Positions 15,019-23,562 of a DNA stretch of 44,086 bases are shown here, piece by piece (position 1 is the first letter of the stretch; the number at the start of each line of letters is the position of its first letter). Made by a program: the position numbers and the translations under genes. The notes under the pieces are model-generated. The model had not been told where the DNA came from. It did no database searches and worked only from the letters and a program-made list of their open reading frames with translations. Source of the DNA: Gammaproteobacteria bacterium UBA3067 (GTDB taxonomy: Bacteria > Pseudomonadota > Gammaproteobacteria > Pseudomonadales > UBA3067); assembly GCA_002366835.1 (NCBI GenBank), contig DFBZ01000075.1:1-44086 (forward strand), written 5' to 3'.

Positions 15019-16557
15019 CTATATTGAGACGGCTTTGGCGTTGGGCTGAAGATTAAAGCTGGGGCGGTAGTTCAGCGCCTCAGTAAGGTGCTGCATTTTG
15101 ATGCTCGAACTGGCATCGAGGTCGGCAATGGTGCGAGAGACTCGGAGAATGCGGTGGTAGGCGCGCACAGAGAGATTAAGTTGTTGCGCTGCTTTTTCCA
15201 GTAATTGGTGCTGCTCTTCGCTGAGGGCACAGTGGGTTTCTATTTCGCGACCTTGCAGCACAAAGTTGGCTTTTTGCTGGCGATTTAACTGCATTTCTCG
15301 TGCAGTAATGACTCTCTCTTGCACGCTCTGACTGGCCTCTGCTTCACCTGTATCGCTTCGCAGGGTGCCCGGCGCTAAGGCGGGTACGTTGATGTGCATG
15401 TCGATACGATCCAGCAGGGGGCCGGATAATTTCATCCGATAACGATTCACCTGCTCTGGTGTGCAATGGCAGCGGCCTGAGCTGTCTCCGGCATAACCAC
15501 AGGGGCAGGGGTTCATTGCCGCAATAAGCTGAAAGCGGGCGGGAAAGCAGGCTTGTTGTGCAGCGCGGGAAATCATAATTTCGCCGGATTCAAGGGGTTC
15601 ACGCAGCACTTCGAGCACCTTGCGGTCAAACTCTGGCAGTTCGTCGAGAAAGAGAATGCCGCGATGCGCTAGAGATATTTCACCGGGCTTTGGCTGGCTA
15701 CCACCGCCTACAAGGGCGACACCTGAAGCGGTGTGGTGAGGGTTACGAAAAGGGCGGTTTTGCCATTGCTGGATATAGCTTTCAACATCTTGGCCGCTGA
15801 TGGAGCGGATAGCGGCGACCTCCAGTGCTTCGTCTTCAGTGAGGGGGGGTAATATAGACGGCAGTCGCGACGCGAGCATGGTTTTGCCCGTGCCGGGAGG
15901 CCCCACCATTAATAAGCTGTGCCCGCCAGCGGCAGAAATTTCCAGGGCGCGTTTGGCTTGATGCTGGGCTTTTACATCTTTTAAGTCTGGCGCGTTGAAA
16001 TGGGTTTCGGTTTCGGTGGCAGAGCAGTGGGTCTGGGGCAGTTGTTCGGCGCCATTGAGGTGAGCGCAAACTTGCAGAAGGTGGTTTGCAGCCAATACCT
16101 TTGCTTCTTGGGGCAGGCTGGCCTCTTTGGCGTTGCCTTCGGGCACAAACAGACTGCGCCCTTGTTTTGTGCTTGCCACGGCTGCGGGCAACAAACCGAT
16201 AACCGGGCGTAACTCTCCAGAAAGGGCCAGCTCGCCGTAAAACTCTTTTTCCTTCAGGCTTTCAGTGGGTATTTGCCCCGATGCGGCGAGAATACCCAGA
16301 GCGATGGCCAGATCGTAGCGCCCCCCTTCTTTCGGTAAGTCAGCCGGTGCCAGATTGATGGTGATGCGGCGCGCCGGGAATTCAAAGTTGGTATTCATTA
16401 AAGCGCTACGAACCCGGTCTTTGCTCTCTCGTACGGCAGCTTCTGGCAGGCCCACAATAGACAAACCCGGCAGGCCCGGAGACATATGCACCTCGACGGT
16501 GACCTGTGGCGCATCCATGCCTACGCGAGCGCGGCTGTGCACAATAGCGAGAGACAC
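15019..16557 (-). CDS. comM: ComM/YifB AAA+ branch-migration helicase
   Basis: A 512-residue magnesium-chelatase-like AAA+ protein. ComM promotes branch migration during natural transformation and is widely conserved. The N-terminal ChlI-like domain is recognisable (LPGLSIVGLPEAAVRESKDRVRSAL), as are Walker A GPPGTGKTM, GILFLDELPEF (Walker B), AMNPCPCGY (zinc-type cysteine cluster continuing through C in GRCHCTPEQ) and the C-terminal YHRILRVSRTIADL. All parts are present. It starts 20 bp after ubiK on the same strand, so the three genes may be cotranscribed. Confidence 0.93.
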   Translation of the reverse strand: MSLAIVHSRARVGMDAPQVTVEVHMSPGLPGLSIVGLPEAAVRESKDRVRSALMNTNFEFPARRITINLAPADLPKEGGRYDLAIALGILAASGQIPTESLKEKEFYGELALSGELRPVIGLLPAAVASTKQGRSLFVPEGNAKEASLPQEAKVLAANHLLQVCAHLNGAEQLPQTHCSATETETHFNAPDLKDVKAQHQAKRALEISAAGGHSLLMVGPPGTGKTMLASRLPSILPPLTEDEALEVAAIRSISGQDVESYIQQWQNRPFRNPHHTASGVALVGGGSQPKPGEISLAHRGILFLDELPEFDRKVLEVLREPLESGEIMISRAAQQACFPARFQLIAAMNPCPCGYAGDSSGRCHCTPEQVNRYRMKLSGPLLDRIDMHINVPALAPGTLRSDTGEAEASQSVQERVITAREMQLNRQQKANFVLQGREIETHCALSEEQHQLLEKAAQQLNLSVRAYHRILRVSRTIADLDASSSIKMQHLTEALNYRPSFNLQPNAKAVSI

Positions 16558-16576
16558 TGGCTAACTCCTCTCTAGG

Positions 16577-16840
16577 TCAGGATGCGGGTTGGTCTTCGGA
16601 AAGCTGTGCTTCCAGTGCCGATAAGAGTTTTTCGGCTTGCTCAAGGCGGCCACGGGTGGCGGCAAGAATATCGGCCTGTCGATCAAATTCTTCGCGAGTA
16701 ACCACGTCCAACTTGCTGAGGCCCTCTTGGAGCAGAGTGCTAATGTTGTTGTGCAGGTCTTGACGGTTGGAAGCCAGGCCTTCGGGTAACACTTGTTCGA
16801 TTTTTTCGCCGAGATTATCGGCCAATTCGCGCATATCCAT
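16577..16840 (-). CDS. ubiK: UbiK ubiquinone biosynthesis accessory factor
   Basis: An 87-residue protein of the BMFP/YqiC family. UbiK helps the Ubi complex make ubiquinone under aerobic conditions and binds lipids through an N-terminal amphipathic helix. The sequence has that helix (MDMRELADNLGEKIEQVLPEG), then a long coiled coil with EEFDRQADILAATRGRLEQAEKLLSALEAQL, the family signature. A GTG lies directly before the chosen ATG, but AGGAAA spacing favours the ATG at 16840. First gene of the ubiK-comM-rep run. Confidence 0.9.
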   Translation of the reverse strand: MDMRELADNLGEKIEQVLPEGLASNRQDLHNNISTLLQEGLSKLDVVTREEFDRQADILAATRGRLEQAEKLLSALEAQLSEDQPAS

Positions 16841-17218
16841 CACAAAGGTTTCCTGAGGGGCAGAGGGTGTTGAGCTTGTAGACTTGGGAAAAGTCTTAGT
16901 TGGAAAGTCGCAATCTTAGCATGACGCTGAAACGGGAGGTAGCAGCCAGATTGCTGAGCGGCATCGCCCCAACAAGATGCCTGAAAACATTAAGCGACCC
17001 AGGATGGTGCGAGAGTGGATGAGGGTGCACTGGCGTGATGATGTGTTAATCTTGTCTTACCTGTGTTTCTTCAAGCGGAAAGTTTTCGGACCTTTTAATG
17101 AAAGCAGCATCTTCTTTCGTGCCAAGGTCTTCTTTCCTTACAGCAGAAGGGTCTCTCCCTCCCTTCTGCGCTATTGAAGCGGGTGCCCTAATAAACTATT
17201 CAATAAAAGGATATATGA
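16841..17218. other. Divergent intergenic region upstream of the TorF-glnK-amtB operon
   Basis: A 378-bp spacer between divergent ubiK and the TorF-like porin gene. I looked for a sigma-54 site (GG-N10-GC), common ahead of glnK-amtB operons, and found none with both dinucleotides in place. The only clear structure is the hairpin at 17143-17169. Short open frames here lack ribosome sites and family resemblance. Confidence 0.5.
17143..17169 (+). promoter_or_regulatory. Stem-loop in the 5' leader of the TorF-glnK-amtB operon
   Basis: A perfect 9-bp stem GCAGAAGGG/CCCTTCTGC with a 9-base pyrimidine loop. It ends 49 bases before the first start codon. No U run follows, so it is not an ordinary terminator. 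It may affect mRNA stability or be a partial attenuator. Confidence 0.45.
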
Positions 17219-17947
17219 ATGAGAACAATGGCCACCACTCTAGCCAGTGGCGTCTTGCTGGGAACGAGCATATTGGGTGCAAGTGCACCAGCACAGGCGG
17301 AAATTTCGGCAAACGTGGCTTTAACTAGTCATTATATTTTTCGCGGACAAGACCTGGCAGACGGCGCGCCGGCTATTCAGGGCGGTTTTGATTACGCTTT
17401 TGAAAAGGGCTTGTATCTAGGTATTTGGGCTTCAAGCGCTAAGACTGCGCACGCAGTCAGTGGTGAAACAGAAACATTGGAGTCAGATTACTACATTGGT
17501 TTTGCGCATGAGTTTAAAGACTACGGTGTTGCCATCGATATGGGTTATATCCAGTACGACTACCCCCACACCTCCAGTGACGATAACGAGCTTTATTTTG
17601 TTGCAAGCTACCAGCTTGAAAAATATGGCGAAATTAGCGCAAGCCTGTGGGCCGAGCTGGACACGGGTACGCGTAATGATGCTGGGGTGGAAGTGCCAAA
17701 GGGCGGTAATGCCGGAACCTTTATTTATTACGGCTTTGCCTACGAGCTCCCCCTGCCAAATAAGTTTGGTTTAGGGCTTGCGCTGGGTTATCAGACCTTT
17801 GATGGCGACTCGGAAGAAGTTTTGGATTATGCGCTGAGTATCAATCGACCAGTTGCTGGCCTGGATTTTGCTGTGTCCTATTCCGACAGTGATGCTGACG
17901 TAGAGAAAAGTAATTTCTTTACGCTTACCGTCTCTAAAAGTTACTGA
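17219..17947 (+). CDS. TorF-family putative outer-membrane porin (Gcw_chp)
   Basis: A 242-residue protein with a signal peptide (cleavage near AQA-EI) and a beta-barrel body. It starts with the family hallmark NVALTSHYIFRGQDLADGAPAIQGGFDY (TIGR02001/Gcw_chp, named TorF family putative porin). It ends FFTLTVSKSY with a C-terminal aromatic residue. The family is often next to glnK-amtB in gammaproteobacteria and may be a nitrogen-regulated channel; transport of ammonium or amines is only inferred. The start is ATG with AAAAGGA 8 bases upstream. glnK follows after 69 bp. Confidence 0.8.
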   Translation: MRTMATTLASGVLLGTSILGASAPAQAEISANVALTSHYIFRGQDLADGAPAIQGGFDYAFEKGLYLGIWASSAKTAHAVSGETETLESDYYIGFAHEFKDYGVAIDMGYIQYDYPHTSSDDNELYFVASYQLEKYGEISASLWAELDTGTRNDAGVEVPKGGNAGTFIYYGFAYELPLPNKFGLGLALGYQTFDGDSEEVLDYALSINRPVAGLDFAVSYSDSDADVEKSNFFTLTVSKSY

Positions 17948-18016
17948 GAATTTTTTTGAAAAGGTTGTTTTCAACGCTTTTGATGGAAACAGTTTAGCCA
18001 AATAAGGAGTGAATCA

Positions 18017-18355
18017 ATGAAATTAATTACCGCAGTCATTAAGCCATTCAAGCTGGACGATGTGCGCGAATCGCTTTCTGAGATCGGTGTGCAGGGTATT
18101 ACTGTCACCGAAGTGAAAGGATTCGGCCGCCAAAAGGGGCACACCGAGCTTTATCGTGGTGCAGAGTACGTGGTGGACTTTCTTCCCAAAGTGAAGATTG
18201 AAGTCGCCACCACCGATGATCTGCTTGATCAGGCCATCGAAGCGATCACAAAAGCTGCCAATACTGGAAAAATTGGTGACGGAAAAATCTTTGTGACAGC
18301 ACTGGAGCAAGTGATTCGTATTCGTACCGGTGAAGCAGGAGCGGACGCGGTTTAA
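18017..18355 (+). CDS. glnK: P-II nitrogen regulatory protein GlnK
   Basis: A 112-residue P-II protein. It senses ATP/ADP and 2-oxoglutarate and gates the AmtB ammonium channel by inserting its T-loop. The T-loop is visible, with Tyr51 (RGAEYVVDFLPK) as the uridylylation site. The family signature follows: TGKIGDGKIFV. The C-terminal part is VIRIRTGEAGADAV. The link to amtB makes GlnK the proper name over GlnB. It has a strong AAGGAG ribosome site. Confidence 0.95.
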   Translation: MKLITAVIKPFKLDDVRESLSEIGVQGITVTEVKGFGRQKGHTELYRGAEYVVDFLPKVKIEVATTDDLLDQAIEAITKAANTGKIGDGKIFVTALEQVIRIRTGEAGADAV

Positions 18356-18371
18356 ATATTTTGTGTAATCA

Positions 18372-18391
18372 GGAGCGGCATACACCGCTCC
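18372..18391 (+). promoter_or_regulatory. Hairpin between glnK and amtB
   Basis: Perfect stem GGAGCGG/CCGCTCC with a 6-base loop, in the short glnK-amtB spacer and not followed by a U run. A likely mRNA-processing or stability element that could set the ratio of GlnK to AmtB. Confidence 0.5.
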
Positions 18392-18455
18392 GCTTATTGG
18401 GGTTATCGGTTTCAATACCGAGTATAAAGAAGTTAATGAATTGGGAGATTCGACC

Positions 18456-19706
18456 TTGGAAGATTTAATTCAATTGCAGTATGCCGTAGACACGTTCTAC
18501 TTTCTGGTATGTGGGGTTTTAGTCATGTTTATGGCCGCTGGCTTTGCCATGCTGGAGGCTGGGCTGGTACGTGCTAAAAACACCACTGAAATTTTAACTA
18601 AAAATATCGCGTTGTATTCGATTGCTTGTACGATGTATTTGTTGGTGGGTTACCACATTATGTACAGCTCCGATGCGGGCAGCTGGATTCCTTCGCTAGG
18701 CGCTTTGATTGGCGATGAGCACACGACTGAAGCGGTACTAAAAGGTGGCGAGGATGCGCCGTATTATTCGCTTCGTTCTGACTTCTTTTTCCAAGTGGTT
18801 TTTGTTGCCACAGCCATGTCAGTGGTCTCTGGTGCGGTGGCTGAGCGCATGAAATTGTGGGCATTTTTATTGTTCGCAGTGGTTTTTACGGGTTTTATTT
18901 ATCCCATCGAAGGTTTCTGGAAGTGGGGCGGTGGTGCCTTAGACGCCGCCGGTTTTAATGACTTCGCGGGTTCAGGCATTGTGCATATGGCTGGCGGCGC
19001 TGCAGCATTAGCGGGTGTTATCTTACTTGGTGCCCGTAAGGGTAAGTACGGGCCGAATGGTGAAGTCATGGCGATTCCCGGAGCGAACCTGCCTTTAGCA
19101 ACCTTGGGTACGTTTATCCTCTGGTTTGGCTGGTTCGGTTTTAACGGTGGTTCAGAGTTAAAGCTTTCCAATATAGATGAGGCAAATGCCGTCGCTCAAG
19201 TATTCGTCAATACCAATGCCGCTGCTGCGGGTGGTTTGATAGCGGCCATTATTGTTGCCCGCCTGATGTTTAATAAAACGGACCTGACAATGGCTTTAAA
19301 CGGTGCGCTTGCAGGCTTGGTTGCCATAACCGCTGAACCTCTGGCCCCAACTGCACAAGGCGCAGTCGCGATTGGCGCAGTGGGTGGTGTGTTGGTTGTT
19401 TTCTCTATTCTTATTATGGACAAGCTCAAACTTGATGACCCTGTGGGTGCCATTTCTGTACACGGTGTTGTTGGTGTATGGGGCTTGCTGGCGGTGCCTT
19501 TGACCAATGGTGACGCGACGTTTGGCGCACAGATTATGGGTATTGCGGTGATCTTTGCCTGGACTTTTTGTGCGAGCTTTGCGGTTTGGTTTGCACTGAA
19601 GATGATTATGGGGATTCGCGTCTCTGAAGAACAAGAGTATGAAGGTATGGATATGGTGGATTGCGGTATGGAAGCCTATCCTGAGTTTACAGCTTCTGGT
19701 AAATAA
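18456..19706 (+). CDS. amtB: Ammonium transporter AmtB
   Basis: An 11-helix Amt/Mep/Rh channel of about 416 residues. The signature region VRAKNTTEILTKN is present. So are the twin pore histidines (in GIVHMAGG and ISVHGVVGVWG) and the helix WFGWFGFNGGS. The N-terminus YAVDTFYFLVCGVLVMFMAAGFAMLEAGL is typical of forms without a long signal peptide. I prefer TTG at 18456 because GGGAGA lies 7 bases ahead. An upstream TTG at 18441 would add five residues with a weaker site. It ends just before a strong terminator. Confidence 0.93.
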   Translation: MEDLIQLQYAVDTFYFLVCGVLVMFMAAGFAMLEAGLVRAKNTTEILTKNIALYSIACTMYLLVGYHIMYSSDAGSWIPSLGALIGDEHTTEAVLKGGEDAPYYSLRSDFFFQVVFVATAMSVVSGAVAERMKLWAFLLFAVVFTGFIYPIEGFWKWGGGALDAAGFNDFAGSGIVHMAGGAAALAGVILLGARKGKYGPNGEVMAIPGANLPLATLGTFILWFGWFGFNGGSELKLSNIDEANAVAQVFVNTNAAAAGGLIAAIIVARLMFNKTDLTMALNGALAGLVAITAEPLAPTAQGAVAIGAVGGVLVVFSILIMDKLKLDDPVGAISVHGVVGVWGLLAVPLTNGDATFGAQIMGIAVIFAWTFCASFAVWFALKMIMGIRVSEEQEYEGMDMVDCGMEAYPEFTASGK

Positions 19707-19733
19707 GCCTTCTGCTGTAAAGAGAGTGTAAAT

Positions 19734-19759
19734 AAAAAAGGGGCTTCGGCCCCTTTTTT
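19734..19759. terminator. Bidirectional Rho-independent terminator
   Basis: GGGGC-TTCG-GCCCC stem with a UUCG tetraloop, flanked by six A on the left and six T on the right. It therefore works in both directions, ending amtB on the plus strand and speE on the minus strand. Confidence 0.95.
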
Positions 19760-19770
19760 ATTTTAAAGCT

Positions 19771-20631
19771 TTATTTTTTAGTCAGCATAAAAGCTGGAAG
19801 CTTGGTTGATGCGCCGTGCAGCTCCTCGGTGTAGTAACGTGTTTCAATATTTACGGGACGCAGAGGGTTCTGAGCCTGTGTTGATTTGTTCCCCGCCTTG
19901 AAGCCCACCGTACAACTCCACCAGCCCGAAGGGTAAACCGGTTGGGGGAAAGTACGAACAAGGGTATCGTTAAAGCCTGATCCGCATAGGTCGTTTTGCA
20001 TCTTTTTAATGATGGAATCACTGTGAAAAAGTGGCGACTCACTTTGTTGTACCAAAATGCCATTTGTTTTCAGTGCACGGTGGCAGTCGCGATAGAAATC
20101 GGTGGAAAACAAGCCCTCCGCTGGCCCCACTGGGTCGGTGGAATCAATAATAATAATATCAACACTGTGTTCCTTGGCATCTTTAATCCATTGAATGCCA
20201 TCACCAAAATAAAAACCTGCGCGGGAGTCATTGTTACTCTGGCATAACTCTGGAAAGTATTGCTCTGACAGCTCGGTAACACGCTGATCCAACTCTACTT
20301 GAAGTGCCGTTTCTACTTCAGGGTGCTTCAGTACTTCCTGCAAAGTACCGCAATCTCCACCGCCAATGATGACCACTTTTTGAGGAGCCGGGTGGCTAAA
20401 AAGGGCAGGGTGACTCATCATTTCGTGGTAGATGAAATTTTCTCTTTGAGTCAGCATAATGCAGCCATCCAGCACCATCAGATGGCCAAAATGTGTGGTG
20501 TCGTAAATTTCGATATTTTGATAGGGGCTTTGTTCTTTGTGGAGCAGTTCTTTGACTTGCAGGCCAATGCTTGCGCCTTCTGCGGCGAATAGCTCGTTAA
20601 AAAGAGAAGGCTCGAGGGCATCTTTCGACAT
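19771..20631 (-). CDS. speE: Spermidine synthase (polyamine aminopropyltransferase)
   Basis: A 286-residue aminopropyltransferase that transfers aminopropyl from decarboxylated SAM to putrescine. Visible features are FGHLMVLDGCIMLTQRENFIYHEMM (substrate loop), the nucleotide motif IIGGGDCGTLQEVLKH, the VELD acid for the SAM moiety, and the catalytic DSTDPVGPAEGLFS. The motif reads GGGDCG where GGGDG(G/A) is usual, a Cys substitution next to the cofactor. It is divergent from speA, with only 41 bp between start codons, consistent with joint control of polyamine synthesis. Confidence 0.92.
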   Translation of the reverse strand: MSKDALEPSLFNELFAAEGASIGLQVKELLHKEQSPYQNIEIYDTTHFGHLMVLDGCIMLTQRENFIYHEMMSHPALFSHPAPQKVVIIGGGDCGTLQEVLKHPEVETALQVELDQRVTELSEQYFPELCQSNNDSRAGFYFGDGIQWIKDAKEHSVDIIIIDSTDPVGPAEGLFSTDFYRDCHRALKTNGILVQQSESPLFHSDSIIKKMQNDLCGSGFNDTLVRTFPQPVYPSGWWSCTVGFKAGNKSTQAQNPLRPVNIETRYYTEELHGASTKLPAFMLTKK

Positions 20632-20672
20632 AGGGTGCTTCCAGTATAAAAAGAGTGGGAAAGGCGTATTTT

Positions 20673-22625
20673 ATGATTTCACAGCAGACTGAACAATCCA
20701 TCGCGCGTTATAACATACATCAGTGGGGTGAACATTATTTCGACATCAATGAACAGGGTCGTTTGACGGTTTGCCTCAATGATGGGCAGCGGAACCATAG
20801 TATCGAATTAAGTCACATTATGGAGCAGGCCAAGCAGCAAGGCCTGGATTTGCCGCTGTTATTGCGTTTTAAAAGTATATTGAGAGACCGTGTTTTCGCT
20901 TTAAAGCAGGCTTTTAGTGAGGAGCTTTCTAAAGACCAGTGCGATTCAGCGCAATATTTGCCTGTTTATCCCATTAAAGTGAATCAGCAGCGTTCCGTGG
21001 TGGAGCAAATTTGTTTGGCCAGTTTGTCTGGGGCTAAGCCGTCTGGGGCCAAACCTGCAGCGGGTTTGGAGTGTGGCAGCAAGGCAGAGTTGATGGCGGT
21101 GTTAGGCATTTTGTGCCAGTGCGCGCAGACCTTCCCCCAGGCTGAATTCACCATTGTCTGTAATGGTTATAAGGATAGGGACTACCTCAGCCTGGCCTTA
21201 ATGGGTGAGAAAATGGGTTTCCGCGTGTTTATCGTGATTGAACGATTAAGCGAGTTGGAAAGTGTCCTGGCCCTTGCTGAAGAAATGCAGGTGACTCCGC
21301 GGCTTGGTTTGCGCGTGCGTTTATCCACCCTTGGTAAAGGTAAATGGCAAAACAGCGGCGGAGAAAAATCGAAGTTTGGATTAAGCCCAGTGAATCTTCT
21401 TGAGGCGCTGGATCGATTAAAAAACGACGGCAAAGAGGACTGCCTACAGCTGCTTCATTTTCATATCGGTTCTCAAGTTGCCAATATTCATGACATCCAC
21501 AAGGGTCTCAAGGAGGCGGCCCAGTACTATTGTGAAATCATAAAGCTGGGCTTTAAATTGCAATGGCTGGATGTCGGCGGAGGTTTAGGTGTTGATTACG
21601 AAGGCAGTCGTTCACGCCGCTACTGTTCCATGAATTACGATATTAACGAGTATGCGCGAAATATTGTTCATACGCTGAAATCTGTTTGCCAACACGAAAA
21701 TGTCCCCTTTCCCAATATTATTACCGAAGCCGGTCGCGCCATGACGGCGCACCATGCGGTTATTTTATCAGAGGTTTTTGATTCCGAATCGCTACCTCTA
21801 GCCACACCACAAGCACCACAAAAAGGCAGCCCTGATGTATTGCAAAGAATGTGGCAAAGCCATGAGCTTATTAATAATAAAAAAAATTCTAACTTGCTAG
21901 AGCTTTACCATGAGCTGTGTGAAGGACTAGAAGAGTTGCGAGGGGCTTATGTGCACGGCCTGATCAGCTTGGAGCAAAGAGCCGAGGGGGAGAGAATTCA
22001 ACATTCGGCACTTATGATATTGCTTGAAAAATTAAAACCCAGCAGTCGATCAAGCAAGGAAGTTATTGAAGAAATAAAAGAAAATACAGCCGATAAATTA
22101 TTTATTAACATTTCGGTTTTTAGATCCCTGCCAGATGTATGGGGAATTGATCAAGTGTTTCCGGTTATGCCTTTGCGTCATCTCAACAAATCATTAACAA
22201 GGCGTGTGGTATTACAAGATGTCACCTGTGATTCAGACGGGCGGATAGATCAATATATTGATGGCGAGGACATTGAAACAAGCCTGCCGGTCGCAGAAGA
22301 AAACATGGCTCCCGGAGCGCTGTACGGTTTTTTTCTGGCGGGGGCTTATCAGGAAATACTTGGCGACAACCATAATCTCTTCGGTGAAACCGATACCGTA
22401 GACGTGGAGGTGGATGGCAGTGGGGGAGTTTTATTCTCCCACCAGGAAAAAGGTGACAGCATATCCAGTGTGCTCGAAAGCGTACACTTCTCAACAAAGT
22501 CTTTAAATGACTTATATCGGAGCCGTTTAGATGGGTTTGATATAAAGACTGACGAAAAGAAGGAATTGCACAAAGAATTAAGTGCCGCGATGGCTAAAAC
22601 ACCCTACCTACTCAGGGATGATTGA
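20673..22625 (+). CDS. speA: Biosynthetic arginine decarboxylase SpeA
   Basis: About 650 residues, matching E. coli SpeA. It is a PLP fold III enzyme converting arginine to agmatine for putrescine synthesis. The PLP lysine is in PVYPIKVNQQR (Lys102 from this start). Other visible signatures are GLECGSKAELMAVL, HFHIGSQ, WLDVGGGLGVDYEG and NIITEAGRAMTAHHAV. An in-frame SGAKPSGAKP duplication sits before GLECGSK. The ATG at 20673 follows GGGAAAGG; a GTG 18 bases upstream is possible. An agmatine-using enzyme is not in the window. Confidence 0.95.
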   Translation: MISQQTEQSIARYNIHQWGEHYFDINEQGRLTVCLNDGQRNHSIELSHIMEQAKQQGLDLPLLLRFKSILRDRVFALKQAFSEELSKDQCDSAQYLPVYPIKVNQQRSVVEQICLASLSGAKPSGAKPAAGLECGSKAELMAVLGILCQCAQTFPQAEFTIVCNGYKDRDYLSLALMGEKMGFRVFIVIERLSELESVLALAEEMQVTPRLGLRVRLSTLGKGKWQNSGGEKSKFGLSPVNLLEALDRLKNDGKEDCLQLLHFHIGSQVANIHDIHKGLKEAAQYYCEIIKLGFKLQWLDVGGGLGVDYEGSRSRRYCSMNYDINEYARNIVHTLKSVCQHENVPFPNIITEAGRAMTAHHAVILSEVFDSESLPLATPQAPQKGSPDVLQRMWQSHELINNKKNSNLLELYHELCEGLEELRGAYVHGLISLEQRAEGERIQHSALMILLEKLKPSSRSSKEVIEEIKENTADKLFINISVFRSLPDVWGIDQVFPVMPLRHLNKSLTRRVVLQDVTCDSDGRIDQYIDGEDIETSLPVAEENMAPGALYGFFLAGAYQEILGDNHNLFGETDTVDVEVDGSGGVLFSHQEKGDSISSVLESVHFSTKSLNDLYRSRLDGFDIKTDEKKELHKELSAAMAKTPYLLRDD

Positions 22626-22743
22626 ATTTAAGCGACAAATTCTTTAGTCGTATTTCTACAGTAATTATTCAGAGCTCCCTCGCCTTATTTAATACAAAAA
22701 ACCTCGTTATTGTGACTAGACTTAATGTAGAGGCAAGAGGATT

Positions 22744-22829
22744 GCGGTCTTATGGGGAGTCGTGCGTCGATAAGGTTAAAATGAAAACCTCACAATAAGA
22801 CCGCTCACAGCCTTTTTATTAGGCTTTTT
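22744..22829 (+). ncRNA. Candidate structured leader or small RNA ending in a terminator
   Basis: In the 256-bp gap after speA. A 10-bp inverted repeat GCGGTCTTAT/ATAAGACCGC (22744-22753 and 22795-22804) encloses an inner AGGTT/AACCT hairpin. It is followed at once by a terminator-like stem AGCCT/AGGCT with a T5 run (22809-22829). The nesting of a long stem with a terminator, 53 bases ahead of the next start codon, fits a small RNA or an attenuator-type leader of the CheC-like operon. It could also simply be the speA terminator region. No known riboswitch class was recognised. Confidence 0.4.
22809..22829 (+). terminator. Short Rho-independent terminator
   Basis: AGCCT/AGGCT stem with a 7-base loop and five T after it. 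The stem is only 5 bp, so it is weak alone. It may end speA transcription or the structured RNA just upstream. Confidence 0.5.
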
Positions 22830-22881
22830 CTGAAAAAGGGCATTAGCTATTCACTCGATTTTAGATGCGAGGTATAGCTTT

Positions 22882-23562
22882 GTGTATTTCTGGGTAACGT
22901 TGGTAAAGCGAATGAATAGTGAACAAGAAATATGGCATGATTTATATGTCTCAGATTTTGCTATGGAACGAGGGATAGCAATGTTTGACCATGGCTTTCA
23001 GCAGGCAAGCGCTACCTTGTCGTCAATTACGGGGACAGAAACGCAGTTATCTGTTACCTGTATTTCCAGAAACTCTACGGGTATGGCATACAAGGCTATG
23101 CTCGAATCAGGCACTGTGTCTATCATGCAAGAGTTTCAGGCGGAGGGCTCAGGTGCTCTTTTGCTACTGCTCGACTTACAGCATTATTCTCAAATTATAA
23201 ACGGTTGTGCAAATGATTCTTCCAGCACTGATGCCATGTCTGAAGTCGACAATGAACTCCTCTGTGAGCTAGGGAATGTTGTCCTCAATGGTATGCTGAG
23301 AACAACGGCGATAGTCGTTGCAAGCCACCTGAACTGCACCCATCCGACTAGGCCTTCTGCTGAATGTATGAAACGAAACTTCTCAGACACAGGTGTTTTC
23401 CAAAGCGATGTGACTACGATTGATATGGAATACAGTTGGCAAGAACATGGACGTGGTTTTTCTGTGCCGCTAAGTCTGCAGTTACACCTCGAGAGCAATG
23501 CCTACCTCCAGACCTGGGAAACACAGATGTATCATTCCTTTGATGCGGGGGAAAATAACTAA
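22882..23562 (+). CDS. CheC/CheX-like phosphatase-type protein
   Basis: A 226-residue cytoplasmic protein with no signal peptide. The stretch NELLCELGNVVLNGML matches the E-x2-N motif helix of CheC/CheX/FliY phosphatases, which remove phosphate from CheY-type receiver domains. Only one such motif is seen, which is closer to CheX. No chemotaxis genes are nearby, so the partner may be a receiver domain elsewhere. GTG at 22882 has GAGG 9 bases upstream; ATG at 22912 would drop ten residues. It is directly coupled to the next gene, whose ATG follows its TAA without a gap. Confidence 0.6.
   Translation: MYFWVTLVKRMNSEQEIWHDLYVSDFAMERGIAMFDHGFQQASATLSSITGTETQLSVTCISRNSTGMAYKAMLESGTVSIMQEFQAEGSGALLLLLDLQHYSQIINGCANDSSSTDAMSEVDNELLCELGNVVLNGMLRTTAIVVASHLNCTHPTRPSAECMKRNFSDTGVFQSDVTTIDMEYSWQEHGRGFSVPLSLQLHLESNAYLQTWETQMYHSFDAGENN

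Noticed and set aside
16977..17177. Small plus-strand open frame before the TorF-like gene
   Set aside because: No ribosome site, odd composition, and overlap with the leader hairpin; better read as an untranslated leader.
16841..17218. Sigma-54 promoter ahead of the glnK-amtB block
   Set aside because: Expected by analogy, but no GG-N10-GC pair with reasonable flanks was found on reading the sequence.
18436..18468. Ten-codon upstream frame overlapping the amtB start
   Set aside because: It starts at an ATG with a poor ribosome site and shows no sign of regulation such as runs of a single codon.
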